Assembly: GCA_963662175.1 (NCBI GenBank) | Contig: OY759217.1 | Location: forward strand, 13,828,562 to 13,892,561 | DNA length: 64,000 nt | Direction: 5' to 3' | Source of the DNA: Aradus depressus | Lineage: Eukaryota; Arthropoda; Insecta; Hemiptera; Aradidae | Shown: piece after piece, positions 20,520 to 31,569 of the stretch | Position numbering within the stretch: the stretch's first letter is position 1 | Layout of the letters: every line of letters starts with the position of its first letter | Notes under the pieces: model-generated | What the model saw: only the letters and a program-made list of their open reading frames with translations | Told to the model about the DNA's origin: nothing | Database searches by the model: none | Program-made: the position numbers and the translations under genes

Positions 20520-22054
20520 CAGTGGAATCCCGATATTTCGTATACCGATTATTCGTACAAATTTGCCGGTCCCCAGAGAAAATCCCGATGTGGTATAAAA
20601 ACAATGCATTTCGGACCCCTCGGTAATTCGTATTATTTTTATGCTCGAGGTCACTTATAACGTCTTATAATTCGTATTTCCAGCTTAAAAACCTCGTTAA
20701 TTCGTACTGTTTTCAAGAGGGGGAGAGAGGACAGTAAGAGACGAGAGAGCAGAATGAGTGCGAGATAAATGTTTTCTAGGAAATCACTTGATTCCTACAG
20801 AACCAAAGGGGAGAGCGAGTGAGAGAGACAAGTTTTCTATGAAATCTCATGTAATTCTTACTCTTTTCATTGAAAGGAAATGAGGAGAGGGGGAAAGTTT
20901 TAGGAATACATAATTTTTATTGCAGGTATTGTTTATTGTATAGTTTAGTATAAAGCAGTGTTTATTGCATAGTTTTTATTCTTACCACATTGTACATACT
21001 TCTTAATACATACATATTCGCGTTAACCCTCCTAATACCACGTGACCTGTGAAACGAAAAATACCACGTGGGGTCCTTTTGAGACCCCACTTCATTTTTC
21101 AATTTTTCATGTACCAACTAGCTTTTCATTCTAACTTTTTCAATCAAGTTCATTCAAAAATGAGGGAAAAATAACAAAGAGTTAAAAAAAGTTGAGAAAA
21201 AATATATAAAATATATATATGTATAAAAAATGTTTATTCAAAAAAAAGTATATCATGAAACTTATAAAAGTATATTCACACTATGGGTGCTATTATTATT
21301 TACATTTAGCGCAAAGAAATTTTTTTGTGACATGGTTTTTACATACGTGCTTCTAGCTCATCAAGTTCTTCATCGTCCGTTTCCAAAACGTCTTCAACAT
21401 CGGAGATCACTTCGAGCTGTTCCGTTTCCACAAGGATCAACGTTCGCGAGTACACAATGTGTTCCATGATTTATCTTTACGGTCCGAACCGTCAACGCAT
21501 ACTGAAATTAGATCTAAATAAAATTCAAGAGGTGAACGAGAAGTGGAAACCAAGAAATGTTGATCAGAAAGAGCTCCAGGAAAAACTCCAGCGGGTGCGG
21601 GCAATGTCTTCTTCGAATTGCAGGTCAATTGAAGAGCAAAAGTAACTTTTCGGAATTGTTTACTGAGTGGAACTTCTTGAAAATACTTCTCATCAGACGA
21701 ACGAAAATGTGATACGGATAATACCACGTGGGGTCCCGCGTGACCCCAACTACGTTTTTGTGAAAATATTATTTTATATCAAATTTTAAAATACAAACTG
21801 AATGCATTTTCTTAATGAAATCGAATGGAGATAGTCTACGGATAAATGTCCTGAAGCCTCATCGAAATAGAAATTATATTGAGCAGTTCATACACATTTT
21901 AAAACGCATGGGGTCTTTTTTGACCCCACGTGGTATTAGGAGGGTTAATACGTTTTTTAACTTTTTTTATTTTGTACTCCCGATAATTGGTAATCCCGAT
22001 AATTCATACCAAACCGTCAGTCCCTTGACCATACGAATTATCGGGATACTAATG
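20520..22054. mobile_element. Tigger/pogo-like DNA transposon remnant
   Basis: The left end is CAGTGGAATCCCGATATTTC; the right end is CGAATTATCGGGATACTAATG, its imperfect complement. TA is outside both ends (20518-20519, 22055-22056). The CAGTGGAA start and TA target are typical of the pogo/Tigger branch of Tc1/mariner. No transposase survives; about 920 bp of the interior is a younger piggyBac-like insertion. Confidence 0.82.
21027..21944. mobile_element. piggyBac-like non-autonomous element, nested
   Basis: TTAA flanks both ends (21023-21026, 21945-21948). Terminal repeats CCCTCCTAATACCACGTG and CACGTGGTATTAGGAGGG are perfect complements; further copies of ACCACGTGGGGTC lie subterminally at 21060 and 21723. 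The minus strand near 21355-21425 encodes an acidic stretch (SDVEDVLETDDEELDELEAR), like the acidic N-terminus of piggyBac transposases. Catalytic regions are absent. Confidence 0.9.
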
Positions 22055-22459
22055 TATAAAAATTTATTATATTATAAAACACGTATTTCTGACCGATGAT
22101 ATATGTAACTTCCCATATACGATGTCATTTTTTGAGCGTTTTCCGTAGGTACCTCGTAAGCCGAATAATCATATTCCATATAAAATGGATCTCAAATAGA
22201 GAAGAGATTTTTGATTGGGTCGTAAGTATAAGAGGTATCTTGTAAATATATTATGGATCTAAATTGTCGTTTGGTTTCGAAGTGACATATTTATTGGAAA
22301 CTAAATTCATTGATACTCGTACGATCGTTTCTGAATTGGAGTATTCTCGACGTTGTTAACAGACACAAATGAAAGAAATAACCAGAGTTGTGGGTACCGT
22401 GAGATAGTGGCAGGCAGGTAGGTTGGTATACAAAGTGCTGCCAGGATCTGAGGAAGTTA

Positions 22460-22684
22460 ATGGAGGAACTAGTTGTGGAACCTCCGTCAGAACCTGTTTT
22501 GGAGGAAGCCTCCCCAGCTCTTGTACCGACCTGTTATACTTATGATGAGAGAGCAATCACCTTGATTCGAGAGACCCAAAGAAGGAGTCCAACCAGCTCA
22601 GAAAATATAGATTACTGCTCAAATCAGGAATCTACCTTGAACCAAATATATTGGATATGTAAAGGGATGCAGCTGTGTGTATAA
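22460..22684 (+). CDS. 74-codon ORF broken by a hAT insertion (uncertain)
   Basis: Product starts MEELVVEPPSEPVLEEASPA, then TCYTYDERAITLIRETQRRS. Its acidic Pro/Glu-rich start looks protein-like. The hAT at 22682-23726 enters near its end; without the insertion the frame would add only a few codons to a TGA at about 23738. No family recognised; could be an exon or chance. Confidence 0.25.
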   Translation: MEELVVEPPSEPVLEEASPALVPTCYTYDERAITLIRETQRRSPTSSENIDYCSNQESTLNQIYWICKGMQLCV

Positions 22685-23726
22685 GGTTCTATCGATACTA
22701 CACAGTATCGATACTTTTACTATTGAGTAGTATCGAATAAAACTTTCGATACTTCTCAAGTACCTACTCGGATTGATAAAATCGAGTAGTTCGTTATAAT
22801 TAATTTTAAAAATCTAAAAAACTATATAAATTTAAATAAAAATCGTATTGCATCGAGTACTTCGTTATAATTAATTTTAAACCATGTATAATATATATAA
22901 TAATAATAATATAATAATAATAAAAAACACTATATAATAATAATAAAAACACAATACAATTTGAAAGATATAGGTAAATGAGATATTGTAGTGGGCATAA
23001 GAAACAAATAGGTAAATCAATCGAATATGATAAAATTATATTATTGAAAACATACTGGATGTAATGAAAAAACGTTATAAAATAAACATACAATTTATTT
23101 TTACTAAGGATATAAAACTACTGGAGACTATTCGTATTTCGACAATATTTCACTATTTTGAAACACTTTTTGTAAGTCGCTCAGATCGAAACGTTCTTAG
23201 TGTAATAAATCCAAACTTTCGCCGTAGGACGCGGCATTATAATATGTAATTGACAAAATGGAATGTAAAAATAAAATAAAATAAAGAAATCGTAATCATG
23301 TTCACGGTTCTCTTCAAAATTAAACAAACGTATACCTTCATAGACGATAAACCATTTAATGTAAATAAGGTAAGAAATAAGGACGCATCACGCAGACTGC
23401 GTGATCACATCACACATGAGGTTATCACCATCGATATATACGAGTATCATTTGTCCGTGGACCGGAATATGAGTTCAGTATTTTACTGCAACAACAAATA
23501 AAAGAAAATTGTAAGAAATTAAACGGTGGACGATTTTGACGAATTGAAAAATTTATATAATTTTTTTTAATTGTTGAAATTTGAAACGAGTACATTGAAT
23601 CGATACAAGTAATATCTATTCGATACCTACTTGGTATCGAAAGAAAAGTATCGATATCATAAGTACTTGGTATCAGAAAAAAGTATCGATACTTTACTTG
23701 TATTTACTTGTATCGATAGATCCCTA
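22682..23726. mobile_element. hAT-type DNA transposon, 8-bp TSD
   Basis: TGTGTGTA occurs at 22674-22681 and 23727-23734, a perfect 8-bp duplication diagnostic of hAT. Ends are TAAGGTTCTATCGATAC and GTATCGATAGATCCCTA (inverted). Both subterminal 60-100 bp regions are full of TATCGATA-type repeats, probable transposase sites. 1045 bp; short AT-rich ORFs only, so non-autonomous. Confidence 0.9.
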
Positions 23727-23939
23727 TGTGTGTATTAGAATGAATAGTTGTGAGCTCTGTACCGCTAAACCGCTCTCTACCGGAATGAAAGTGTCACATT
23801 TTCTAACTTACGTCTGATTAGATTAAAAGAATTAAAACCACTGTTCTCAGGGACCTAACTACATTTTACAAGATACCGCTAAAGTTTATGGCCTAATCTT
23901 AATTCTTTGCAAGTAATAGTTGTAGAGAATATTGAAGTA

Positions 23940-24406
23940 CCGTAAGTAGGGGTTACTTTACTCTGCTTTTTCATAAATTTCACTTTTCATCAAGATTTTA
24001 AGTACCATCCAGTCTTCATAAATTAATGTTTTTGTTATTAAAGATTCTCCTAGATCTGTAGTTTCAGAATATTATTTTAGTTTATGTTTTTTTATTTTTT
24101 TGTAAGTGGCGTAAAGTTAACTTCGGGGGTGGGATACTTTACCTCACTTGTAAATATCACTAATTTCTCACAGGATAAAAGCCTGGAGTAAAGTAGAAAT
24201 GTCATATTCGAATTTTACACCATCGACAATAACTACCATTTTTTTTTTCTGTGAAAAAAGTTTCATTTTTTTCCAACATAAAAAATTATCAAATATGCTT
24301 TCAAGTCATATTTTTTTGGAAAGGTATGAGGTTTGATCAATCAAAACTTTTTTTTTGCAGTAGCGTAAAGTTACCTCCCAAGGTGTAAAGTAACCCCTAG
24401 TTACGG
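23940..24406. mobile_element. 467-bp MITE flanked by TA
   Basis: CCGTAAGTAGGGGTTACTTT at the left, TAAAGTAACCCCTAGTTACGG at the right. TA outside at 23938-23939 and 24407-24408. Internal partial repeats (GGCGTAAAGTTAACTTCGG, GTAGCGTAAAGTTACC) echo the ends. Confidence 0.85.
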
Positions 24407-25060
24407 TACATAATTTATATAAAATATAACATAAAATAATAAAATCTGTGAGAGATGAGACTATATTTTTATATTGCATCTAGTGAAATGATTGGTTATC
24501 ATAATGTAACTATCAATAATTATTATTAAAGTAATCTATTTAACACCCGGTGTGTGCTATAAGCCCGTGATGTGATGAGTACCATAAGTAGAAAGGGAAA
24601 TACAAGGAACTGCACTTAGGGTTGCCTGATATAGATCATGTGATACAGATGTCACACAACTCTATGTGTTGAGCTTATCACGTGACGACACGTGAAATCC
24701 TCCAGTTACATGGTAAGTAATGCTTTATTACATGTACAAGCGCCTTATTATTGCTTTCACAATTTTTTTTTCGTATGAGCGGACATGCTAACAGAGACGT
24801 AGCCAGAGAATCTACACCCCCTCCCCCTCTCGCATCCCTTCGAAAAATCGAAACAGCATAAACCTGAATATGAGTTAAATAACCATTTCACTGTTAAAAC
24901 AACTTCTAACCTGGGTATAATGTAACCTAATATAATGAAATAGCCTATTTACTATGACGTCATATCGCCTACTACCAAAACGGTATTTCCTCGCTCTGGC
25001 GAATATTAGCCCCTCCCTCATGAACAATTTCTACAGTGCTAAAGTGAAATTTTGTTATTC
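24407..25060. other. No gene; small SINE-A shard
   Basis: 24951-25015 resembles reverse SINE-A (GACGTCATATCGCCTACTAC). 24545-24830 is more balanced in composition but has no ORF I can assign. Confidence 0.4.
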
Positions 25061-25172
25061 AGGTTCAATAACCTGGGTTTGTATTAAGTTTTGTGTCGAT
25101 AAAACCTTGGCAGTAGGTTTTTGAATCGAGCCCCCTTCCATTTGGCCGATTTTGTGGAAAATTAATAGGTGC
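25061..25172 (-). mobile_element. Family C fragment
   Basis: GTTTTGTGTCGATAAAACC, GAGCCCCCTTCC and GGAAAATTAATAGGTG match the complement of a unit. Confidence 0.6.
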
Positions 25173-25195
25173 TGTCCTTTCTTATACCAACAACG

Positions 25196-25345
25196 CTTAC
25201 AGATCACTCTCCCACCACCTTCTCAAAATCATTTCATTTTGTCTCTTTGTACAGCGTAATCCTGAGATTAGACATTCTTTTACTCAGTAATGCCAGTTTG
25301 AAATAATTTTGAGAAGGGGATGAGGGAGAGAAACTGATCTGTAAG
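25196..25345. mobile_element. 150-bp MITE
   Basis: CTTACAGATCACTCTCCCAC... at the left and GAGGGAGAGAAACTGATCTG/TAAG at the right are inverted, with a second shared block (CTTCTCAAAATCATTTCA / TGAAATAATTTTGAGAAG). Target duplication not clear. Confidence 0.75.
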
Positions 25346-25472
25346 TAAAAAAACATTTTTGTGTTGTAACTTATAATTATGAAATTAGTGATAAAATAAG
25401 ACAACAAATTTTATGTTTTTCGTCCCCTTGGCGACGGAGAGTGAAGACGATGTGAACTAACTTCTTGTCGGG

Positions 25473-25664
25473 CCATGGTGGCCGTGCGAGCTAGAGCGTA
25501 GGGCTTTGGTCGCATGGTCTCATCATGGTTTGTGGGTTCAATCCCGTCCGGGAGTGAGTTTTATTTCGTAGATAAAACCCTCCCGGGGCCATGGATGTCG
25601 TAAATAACTAGATATAACACATTGACATGGCTAATATGTGCCGTATATAAAGCCAAAAAAAAAC
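25473..25664 (+). mobile_element. SINE-B copy
   Basis: GGGCCATGGTGGCCGTGCGA head, B box GTGGGTTCAATCCC, body TGAGTTTTATTTCGTAG, 3' AAGCC plus A run. ACTTCTTGT at the left and TTTCTTGT at the right may be a degraded TSD. Confidence 0.88.
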
Positions 25665-25687
25665 AATTTCTTGTTCATCTTTACATT

Positions 25688-25690
<3 letters not shown>

Positions 25691-25730
<40 letters not shown>

Positions 25731-25800
25731 CTTGGCTTTAAGGCGTACTTGTTCTATATAGCCGGACATAAGATGTTTGATTCTTTGGGGAAACCTAGGA
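25691..25800 (-). mobile_element. T40 tract with possible SINE-B 3' end
   Basis: 40 T at 25691-25730, followed by CTTGGCTTTAAGGCGTACTT and ATATAGCC, reminiscent of the reverse SINE-B end (GGCTTTATGTAC, ATTAGCC). The remainder is C-rich and unmatched. Confidence 0.4.
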
Positions 25801-26062
25801 GGGACAGAGACCCGGGGCGGAAACAGAAGGCTCCCAACGACGCAAGTCATCAGCCCCACCCCAGCCCCCCACCCCCCCATGGTCCCCTTCCTATCTTTAC
25901 TAAATTTCTATGTTATTCCGTTTCATAAATTGGAGTATACTATTTCTTGTACCAGAATTGAAGAGATATCAGTTTTTAAGAAGTAATATTAAAGAAAATA
26001 AAAATATAAAAACATTTTTTTATAATTGTCTGTTTTGACCAAATTGAACTCTCTTCCAAAAT

Positions 26063-26548
26063 TTAAAACCTTGATAACGTTTTTCGGACTTGTATTTGTT
26101 GTTTCTTCGGACTGTTTACAATTGTGGAAACTATTTTCTTCGTACTACCACCTATTTTACACAAACCTTTTTCCTTCAATTTCTCTATTAGTCTTGACAC
26201 AAGAGACTCTTTTCTCAGTCCGAATAGAATATTGAAAAATTCATTTGGATGATCTCTTACACAATTTGAAATTGTTTGTATTGAATCCTGGCATACACCG
26301 TCCAAATGATTTGCCAATATTTTGAAAACATACTTTTCGTATGGGCATTTTGAATTTTTTGCATTGTACAAATGGTCACAGTAGAAGACATACTCGAGAC
26401 GAGGATTCAGTGGTTTTGCCTTTTTCAAGGCCGTTTCTCCATTTTGTATTGCGTTTTGGTGTTGTTTTTGCATTTCTTCTGGATCGAGATATTTTGCAAC
26501 ATGGTGATATTCGACAAAATATGGTTCAATGTGTGCGGGATCTGTCAT
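26063..26548 (-). CDS. 161-aa ORF, unknown function
   Basis: Longest ORF in the window free of recognisable repeat. ATG at 26548; product starts MTDPAHIEPYFVEYHHVAKY. It is hydrophilic with a spaced Cys pair (YCDHLYNAKNSKCPYEKYVF), a helical middle (DSIQTISNCVRDHPNEFFNI) and a basic C-terminal third (RLIEKLKEKGLCKIGG ... VRKTLSRF). No signal peptide or membrane segment. The basic third vaguely recalls helix-turn-helix segments of transposon proteins, which I cannot confirm. Surrounding DNA is AT-rich, making a 161-codon open frame less likely by chance. It may be a single exon, as no neighbouring coding segment is visible. Confidence 0.45.
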   Translation of the reverse strand: MTDPAHIEPYFVEYHHVAKYLDPEEMQKQHQNAIQNGETALKKAKPLNPRLEYVFYCDHLYNAKNSKCPYEKYVFKILANHLDGVCQDSIQTISNCVRDHPNEFFNILFGLRKESLVSRLIEKLKEKGLCKIGGSTKKIVSTIVNSPKKQQIQVRKTLSRF

Positions 26549-26735
26549 ATTGAATAAATGTTATTTATTTTTATTTTTTTTATTATTTTTTGTTTCTTCA
26601 CAACACGAACTTGAAATTTTGAGGTTAAGTTAACATAAATTTGAACGAAAATAATTAAAATTTATATTGTAACTATAGCAATTTGGATAATAATATGATA
26701 GTAAAAGCATATGAATTTCTCACTTTTTTATTCCC

Positions 26736-27190
26736 CAGCAATACAAAGTATAGGGGAAGTTATGTAAACTCTCAGAAATGTTGAGTTTTTACCAGAATTA
26801 CATAATTAAAAAGACATTCTTCTCGATACTCTCAATAGTTAGTTGTGACTCCGAAACCTTTAACGAGTTCATTAACGACTCTACTATGACAGTCCTAAAT
26901 TTTTCGTTATTCACCTAGGGTAGGTAATTTCACCGACTACTTTTTTACTACCCCGTATAGCTTATAGGGAAAGTTTAGGGGAAATTATTTAATCGGTCAG
27001 AAAATCAATGCAGAGTTTTCAACGGATTTTCAAGTTTTCCGACGTCCAGATTACAAAATATATATATATATATATATAAACATAGCCCCTACAAGGACGA
27101 CTTTTTCAGCAAAATCAGGAGGCAGATGGCGCTCAACTCAAAAATCCGAATAACTCAAGATGTAATGAAGATTCAGGATTCAGAAGACAT
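26736..27190 (+). mobile_element. Family C left ends (two) and a unit
   Basis: 26731-26830 has CCCAGCAATACAAAGTATAG and GGGGAAGTTATGTAA; 26945-27075 has a second diverged left end with AATCGGTCAG and TTTTCAACGG; a (TA)10 tract at 27059-27078; then a unit to 27190. A SINE-A-like shard lies at 26885-26935. Confidence 0.65.
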
Positions 27191-27350
27191 ATGTACGAAG
27201 TAGGTAAGTCATATACTAGACTAGACTAGAATATATCTGAGACTTTTATATGATATGAAACGGATTTCTGATCAAACGTAAAAATCATTCCGATCATTTA
27301 TATTAACTTAGAGATGTTTTCGCCAGAGATCTTGTGGAAGTTCATTGTGA

Positions 27351-27570
27351 ATATTAATGAATAAAAAACTTAGAACGAGTCAAAAAATCCACTGTATTTA
27401 TATGAAAAACGCAATATATTTCGCTCGTTAGAGCATTCTCAAGTGTACGGACAGATACAGACTAATATTTGTCTGTACACTTGAGAATGCTCTAACGAGC
27501 GAAATATATTGTGTTTTTCATATAAATAAAGTGGATTTTTTGACTCGTTCTGTTTTTTATTCATTAGTAT
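27351..27570. mobile_element. Near-perfect 220-bp palindrome (foldback)
   Basis: Two arms of about 105 bp separated by about 10 bp. Shared blocks: TAATGAATAAAAAAC, AACGAGTCAAAAAATCCAC, TTCGCTCGTTAGAGCATTCT, CAAGTGTAC. In each arm, GCTC-TAAC-GAGC-GAAA follows CTTGAGAAT, similar to stem II plus GAAA of hammerhead-like Penelope-terminal motifs. The closeness of the arms implies recent formation. Confidence 0.85.
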
Positions 27571-28014
27571 TGTTGTTAATTGAGAATTCAATTTTTTGAG
27601 ACCTTCTCCTTTAATTTTGTTATGTATAGGTGTTATGTATTATAAACACACACTTTTTGGCCATATGGTCTCCCTTTCTACATATATTTTTATTTTTCCA
27701 TCAGAATTTCAACCCTATTTCGTCCCTCGGCACATTCTCAAGTATTCTTCTTTAACACTTATATTATTATTTGTTTATTTCCAGTTATAAAAACTTCCTC
27801 ATATATTATCACACCTCACTCGTTCCTCCATTCTACTCTCCCCTATAATCAAACAGTTTGTATTTATATTAACGTTTACTTCTCGTTTTATAACGCCCAC
27901 CCTTACGGAAATTTTTTACTTTGGGTTGTTAGCGGAGGGCGGGGGTGTGCAGCCCACTTCTATTTTGGTATCACGGGGGCGGGCTACATTACCAGGGTTA
28001 TTTAATAACATCCT

Positions 28015-28112
28015 TGGAACCTAGAGAAAAGTTTTATCGATAAAATTAAACTTTTCCCCGGACGGGATTCGAACCCGCACCGTGGGTAGTCCATGGAATC
28101 AAAGCCCTCCGT
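28015..28112 (-). mobile_element. Diverged SINE-B fragment
   Basis: CCGGACGGGATTCGAACCCG, then CATGGAATCAAAGCCCTCCG: SINE-B head in reverse with extra changes. 27571-28014 has nothing else recognised. Confidence 0.65.
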
Positions 28113-28225
28113 TAGTAAAGTTTCAACCGACAATTTTTTCTTAGATCTGAGATAGGACCAATCAGAACATAGTTAAAGCTCCCCAAAAAATGTAAAATAA
28201 AATTACATAGGAAATATTTCAAAGT

Positions 28226-28560
28226 TAGTTATTATGACTCATACCCGGGCTTTAACTACGAGGTCATATCGCCTACTACCAGAGCGCTCTTTCGTCATTC
28301 TGGTGGACAGCCCGACCCTACAATGAGAGTTCTAAATTTTCCCTACCCTAATTTTTTATTCACTTAGGGCAGGGGTCTTTAGCGAGTACCTGACATAGTT
28401 CAGGCTCGGGACCATCGCTTATTGTCCTATCCGAAGGACGGCGTGCTTAAGTTTATTTTACCTCCCAGATAAAATAAACTAAGGGCCTCGGCCAGGTTTC
28501 GAACCCACGACCTTGAGCTCAGAAGACAAGCACGCATACCACTGAGCTACCGGCGCCCTC
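28226..28560 (-). mobile_element. Full-length SINE-A, 17-bp perfect TSD
   Basis: Best type copy (335 bp). On the minus strand the head is GGGCGCCGGTAGCTCAGTGG with A box, and B box GTGGGTTCGAAACC; then the body (CTGGGAGGTAAAATAAACTT, GCACGCCGTCCTTCGG, CGATGGTCCCGAGCC) and tail ATAACTAAC. AGGAAATATTTCAAAGT flanks it at 28209-28225 and 28561-28577. Pol III-type internal promoter boxes are visible; it encodes no protein. Confidence 0.96.
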
Positions 28561-28642
28561 AGGAAATATTTCAAAGTAATATTTAAATTGTATCGCATAG
28601 CGACGAATTATATGAATATGGTACATAATATGTATAATATCC

Positions 28643-28883
28643 ATGGTGGAAAGCCAATACCGTCTATCTGCCTTTTTTTTTTTCAAAATATATTTTTTTT
28701 CATTGTTGTGGCAACACTGAGTTTGGTGGAAGGTTGTAAAACTGTTGCCTTCCAATACCAACTTTCCAAACTTGTTTATATTTTGTAAAAATACCTTCTA
28801 TCTTTGTGAGAAAATACCGTCAATCTGATTGTGTTCTGTGCTAAGTTAAGGGTGACAGATAGACGGTGTTGGCTTTCCACCAT
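28643..28883. mobile_element. 241-bp MITE
   Basis: Left ATGGTGGAAAGCCAATACCG/TCTATCTG; right is the complement (CAGATAGACGGTGTTGGCTT/TCCACCAT). ATAT close to both sides could be a 4-bp duplication. No ORF. Confidence 0.82.
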
Positions 28884-29754
28884 CGATATTATATTGTATA
28901 ATATTGTTTATATTATATAATATTATTATACAACGAATATTATAAATTGTTGAAAAATGAAAAAAAAAACGGGGAATCAAAGGTAGAACCTGGAAAAAAG
29001 ATAATACTACAAAGGCCTGTAAAGAACGAGTGTTGCCAAGCCATGATTATAAAATTCATTTTCATTAAAAAAATTCAAAGTTCTCCCAGAATTTATTTTA
29101 GAGAAATTCCTAAATTTCTCCTTACATCGAAAAAATATACACTATACGTATATCATATTATATTTTTGAAGTGAAAACTTCTTTAGCACCGTTGTGATTT
29201 GAAACTCGATGAAACGAAAAAGCGACACTATTGCCTTATATATAACAGTTGTTTTATATAAACATCTGTTTGAATTACTAACATAAGGACTTCTTGTAAC
29301 TGAAAGTGAAGAGAAAAAAAGTTGCCGATAATGCTTCTTCTCTAGTCTTGCGTCACAAAAAAGATAATCATGAAAAATTCCATCGCCTCCTCGTCTCCCT
29401 CCAAAAAGTTTGGAATTGTGTATTTTTTTAGACTTTTAAGAACTTATTAAGGAAACATTTATTTCATACTTTATATATATATATTACATAAGCCACTCGT
29501 GTCATTTGTTGAAATTAAAAACATGGAGTTTGAATAATAAAATATAAAATAATTTTTAAACTTGGTTGGTTAGTTGGTTATTTTGGGCAAACAACTACTT
29601 CGGTTATTATCGCCCTTTAAACTTGGTACCAATATTATAATAAATAAACCCTATAATTATCCTATATTAGATATTGCATTCGTCTCATTCTCTCGCAGTT
29701 TCGTTTTCTGAAGATTTCACTTCTACCGCGTGTGAACTGCACACATGTTTTTTT
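28884..29754. other. AT-rich, no recognised feature
   Basis: Short ORFs only; no repeat matched. Confidence 0.4.
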
Positions 29755-30330
29755 TAGTTAAAATCTCCTCCTCTAACACCACTTCTATTAGGCCGATTTA
29801 GCTAAAAACACGATAAAATGAATATTATACACAAATTGCCCTATGTATCCAGTGTCCTATAAGGACGTCACATATCAATTTTCAGCCAAATCGGAATGGT
29901 AATTTCTTGTGTTTATATCGATCCAAATTTTTTTTATACGAAGTATAGGGAAAGTTCTGTTATCGGTCACAAATTACATGAGTTCTGTGTCTATCTGTAT
30001 GTGGGTGAATATGATATCTTCCGATACAATGATTAATAACTGAATATATTGACATGAAATTTTATATTTAAATTCTAAACCACATTAGGACGATATCTAG
30101 TAAGCCAAATCGACCGAAGGGAAGGTGGTGCATCATATATAGGGCTGACAACCCTAATAACTGCCGATGCAATGAATTTTTCAACAAAAAATTTAGTATA
30201 GGGATTCAGAAGCCCGTGTCGCCAAATATCGATTTTTAGTCTAAACGATCAATTGGTTTTGAAGGGAGAGCGAAAACTTAATTGATTAATTCGTGTTGGG
30301 GAAGTACTTTGCCGGTGACCGACGACATTT
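29755..30330. mobile_element. Family C, reverse shard and forward copy
   Basis: 29755-29920 has unit-like blocks (AATTTTCAGCCAAATCGG). 29937-30330 runs from TACGAAGTATAGGGAAAGTT through AATAACTGCCGATGCAATGA to the right end (GTGTTGGGGAAGTACTTTGC, CGGTGACCGACGA). Confidence 0.75.
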
Positions 30331-30419
30331 TATTATTTTTTGACTTTAAGAAGACTGATAGAAAAATGTTAATAGTGCTAATTGTAGAAAATTGGTTTGC
30401 TATTACGTTACTAAAAGTG

Positions 30420-30660
30420 GAGGGGGGGGGGGGGGGGGGGAGTGTGGAGAGGTAACAAGGGGGTGATTATTAAGCGTGTTTGGAGCGGGAGGTGGGAGGT
30501 CGGAGAAGGTATGAGGCCGCGTGCCTCGTCTATGGTAGAGGGGGTAGGGGCCACGCGACCGCCGCGGGACCCTCCCCTCCACTCCTCCAGCTTGGGGTAC
30601 GGGGTACAGTCCCGTGCATAACGAGTCCAGAGGCCTCACTGCAGAGAGCCATACCACGGT
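30420..30660. repeat. G19 tract and GC-rich island
   Basis: 19 G at 30422-30440, then a GC-rich stretch to 30660 unlike its surroundings. Overlapping ORFs on both strands are compositional. No gene assigned. Confidence 0.5.
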
Positions 30661-31460
30661 AGAGGTGGAAAAATACTACATATTACTAAAATACTACACT
30701 TTAAGCAAAAAAATACTATACTATTACCATAGTCGAACTTAGGAAAGAGTGATCTCGCGCAGACTATAGGAGAGAGACTAAACGTGTGTAGTGGGGAAGA
30801 TTGGCGTGATTATACTTTAGGTGCACTCTCTATGAGAGAGTGAACTCTACATTGTACATTATGTGTTCTCAAGCAGCGGGAACAATCAAACTCTAGAATA
30901 AACTAAAATATTAAATTAAACAATTTCTACTTTTTTAAAATTATTTTCACAGCTAAAGCATAAATAAATGGAGTAATACTTCAATTTATATCTTAAATTT
31001 TATAGTTTTACTGGTTTGACAGTTAAAGAATTTTTACTTATAAGAAATTATTGTGAATTCCACTTACTTATTAATAAATATAAATTAAATTTAAATTGTC
31101 ATATAATAATACATTTAATTATATATTATGTAATTCATTATATAATATTATATATATTGAATTAAGTCGGTTATTTAGTTATGATTATAAGTTCAGTATT
31201 TTTAATTTTAGTTTTTCTATTGTAATTTAAAAATATAAATTTTGTATTTGCTGCTGTATTTTGACTAATCAAAGAAATTATAATTATAATAAATTTAATA
31301 ATTATAATAAATTGTTGAATGAATTTAATACTTGTTATCAAAAATTACTGAAAAAATACTAAAATTCAATAAATAAAAATACCTCAACATTACTATCTCA
31401 CAAAAACTAGGTTGAAATAATGCTACGTTGGTAATGAAAATACTACAAATGGCGGCTACA
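30661..31460. other. AT-rich block, possible old hAT
   Basis: AAATACTACA-type motifs cluster at both ends (30672-30720, 31366-31452), like subterminal repeats, but ends and TSD are not clear. Confidence 0.3.
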
Positions 31461-31569
31461 CTGCCTGACTGATGGATTCCAGCTAGGAGAGACAGTCATC
31501 GGTAAATCACTCCTAATGTTCAATCCATCTTGAATTATTTGTAATCACTTTTAGAGGGAGTTCAGTGGA

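Noticed and set aside
28226..28560. tRNA genes suggested by A and B boxes (here and at all SINE heads)
   Set aside because: Heads continue into a conserved non-tRNA body with TSDs and tails, and lack proper acceptor stems; they are SINEs.
30403..30662. Proline/glycine-rich ORFs on both strands
   Set aside because: Products of the G tract and GC-rich island; no coding signal.
30661..31460. Complete hAT element
   Set aside because: AATACTACA motifs at both ends are suggestive, but I find no matching termini or 8-bp duplication.
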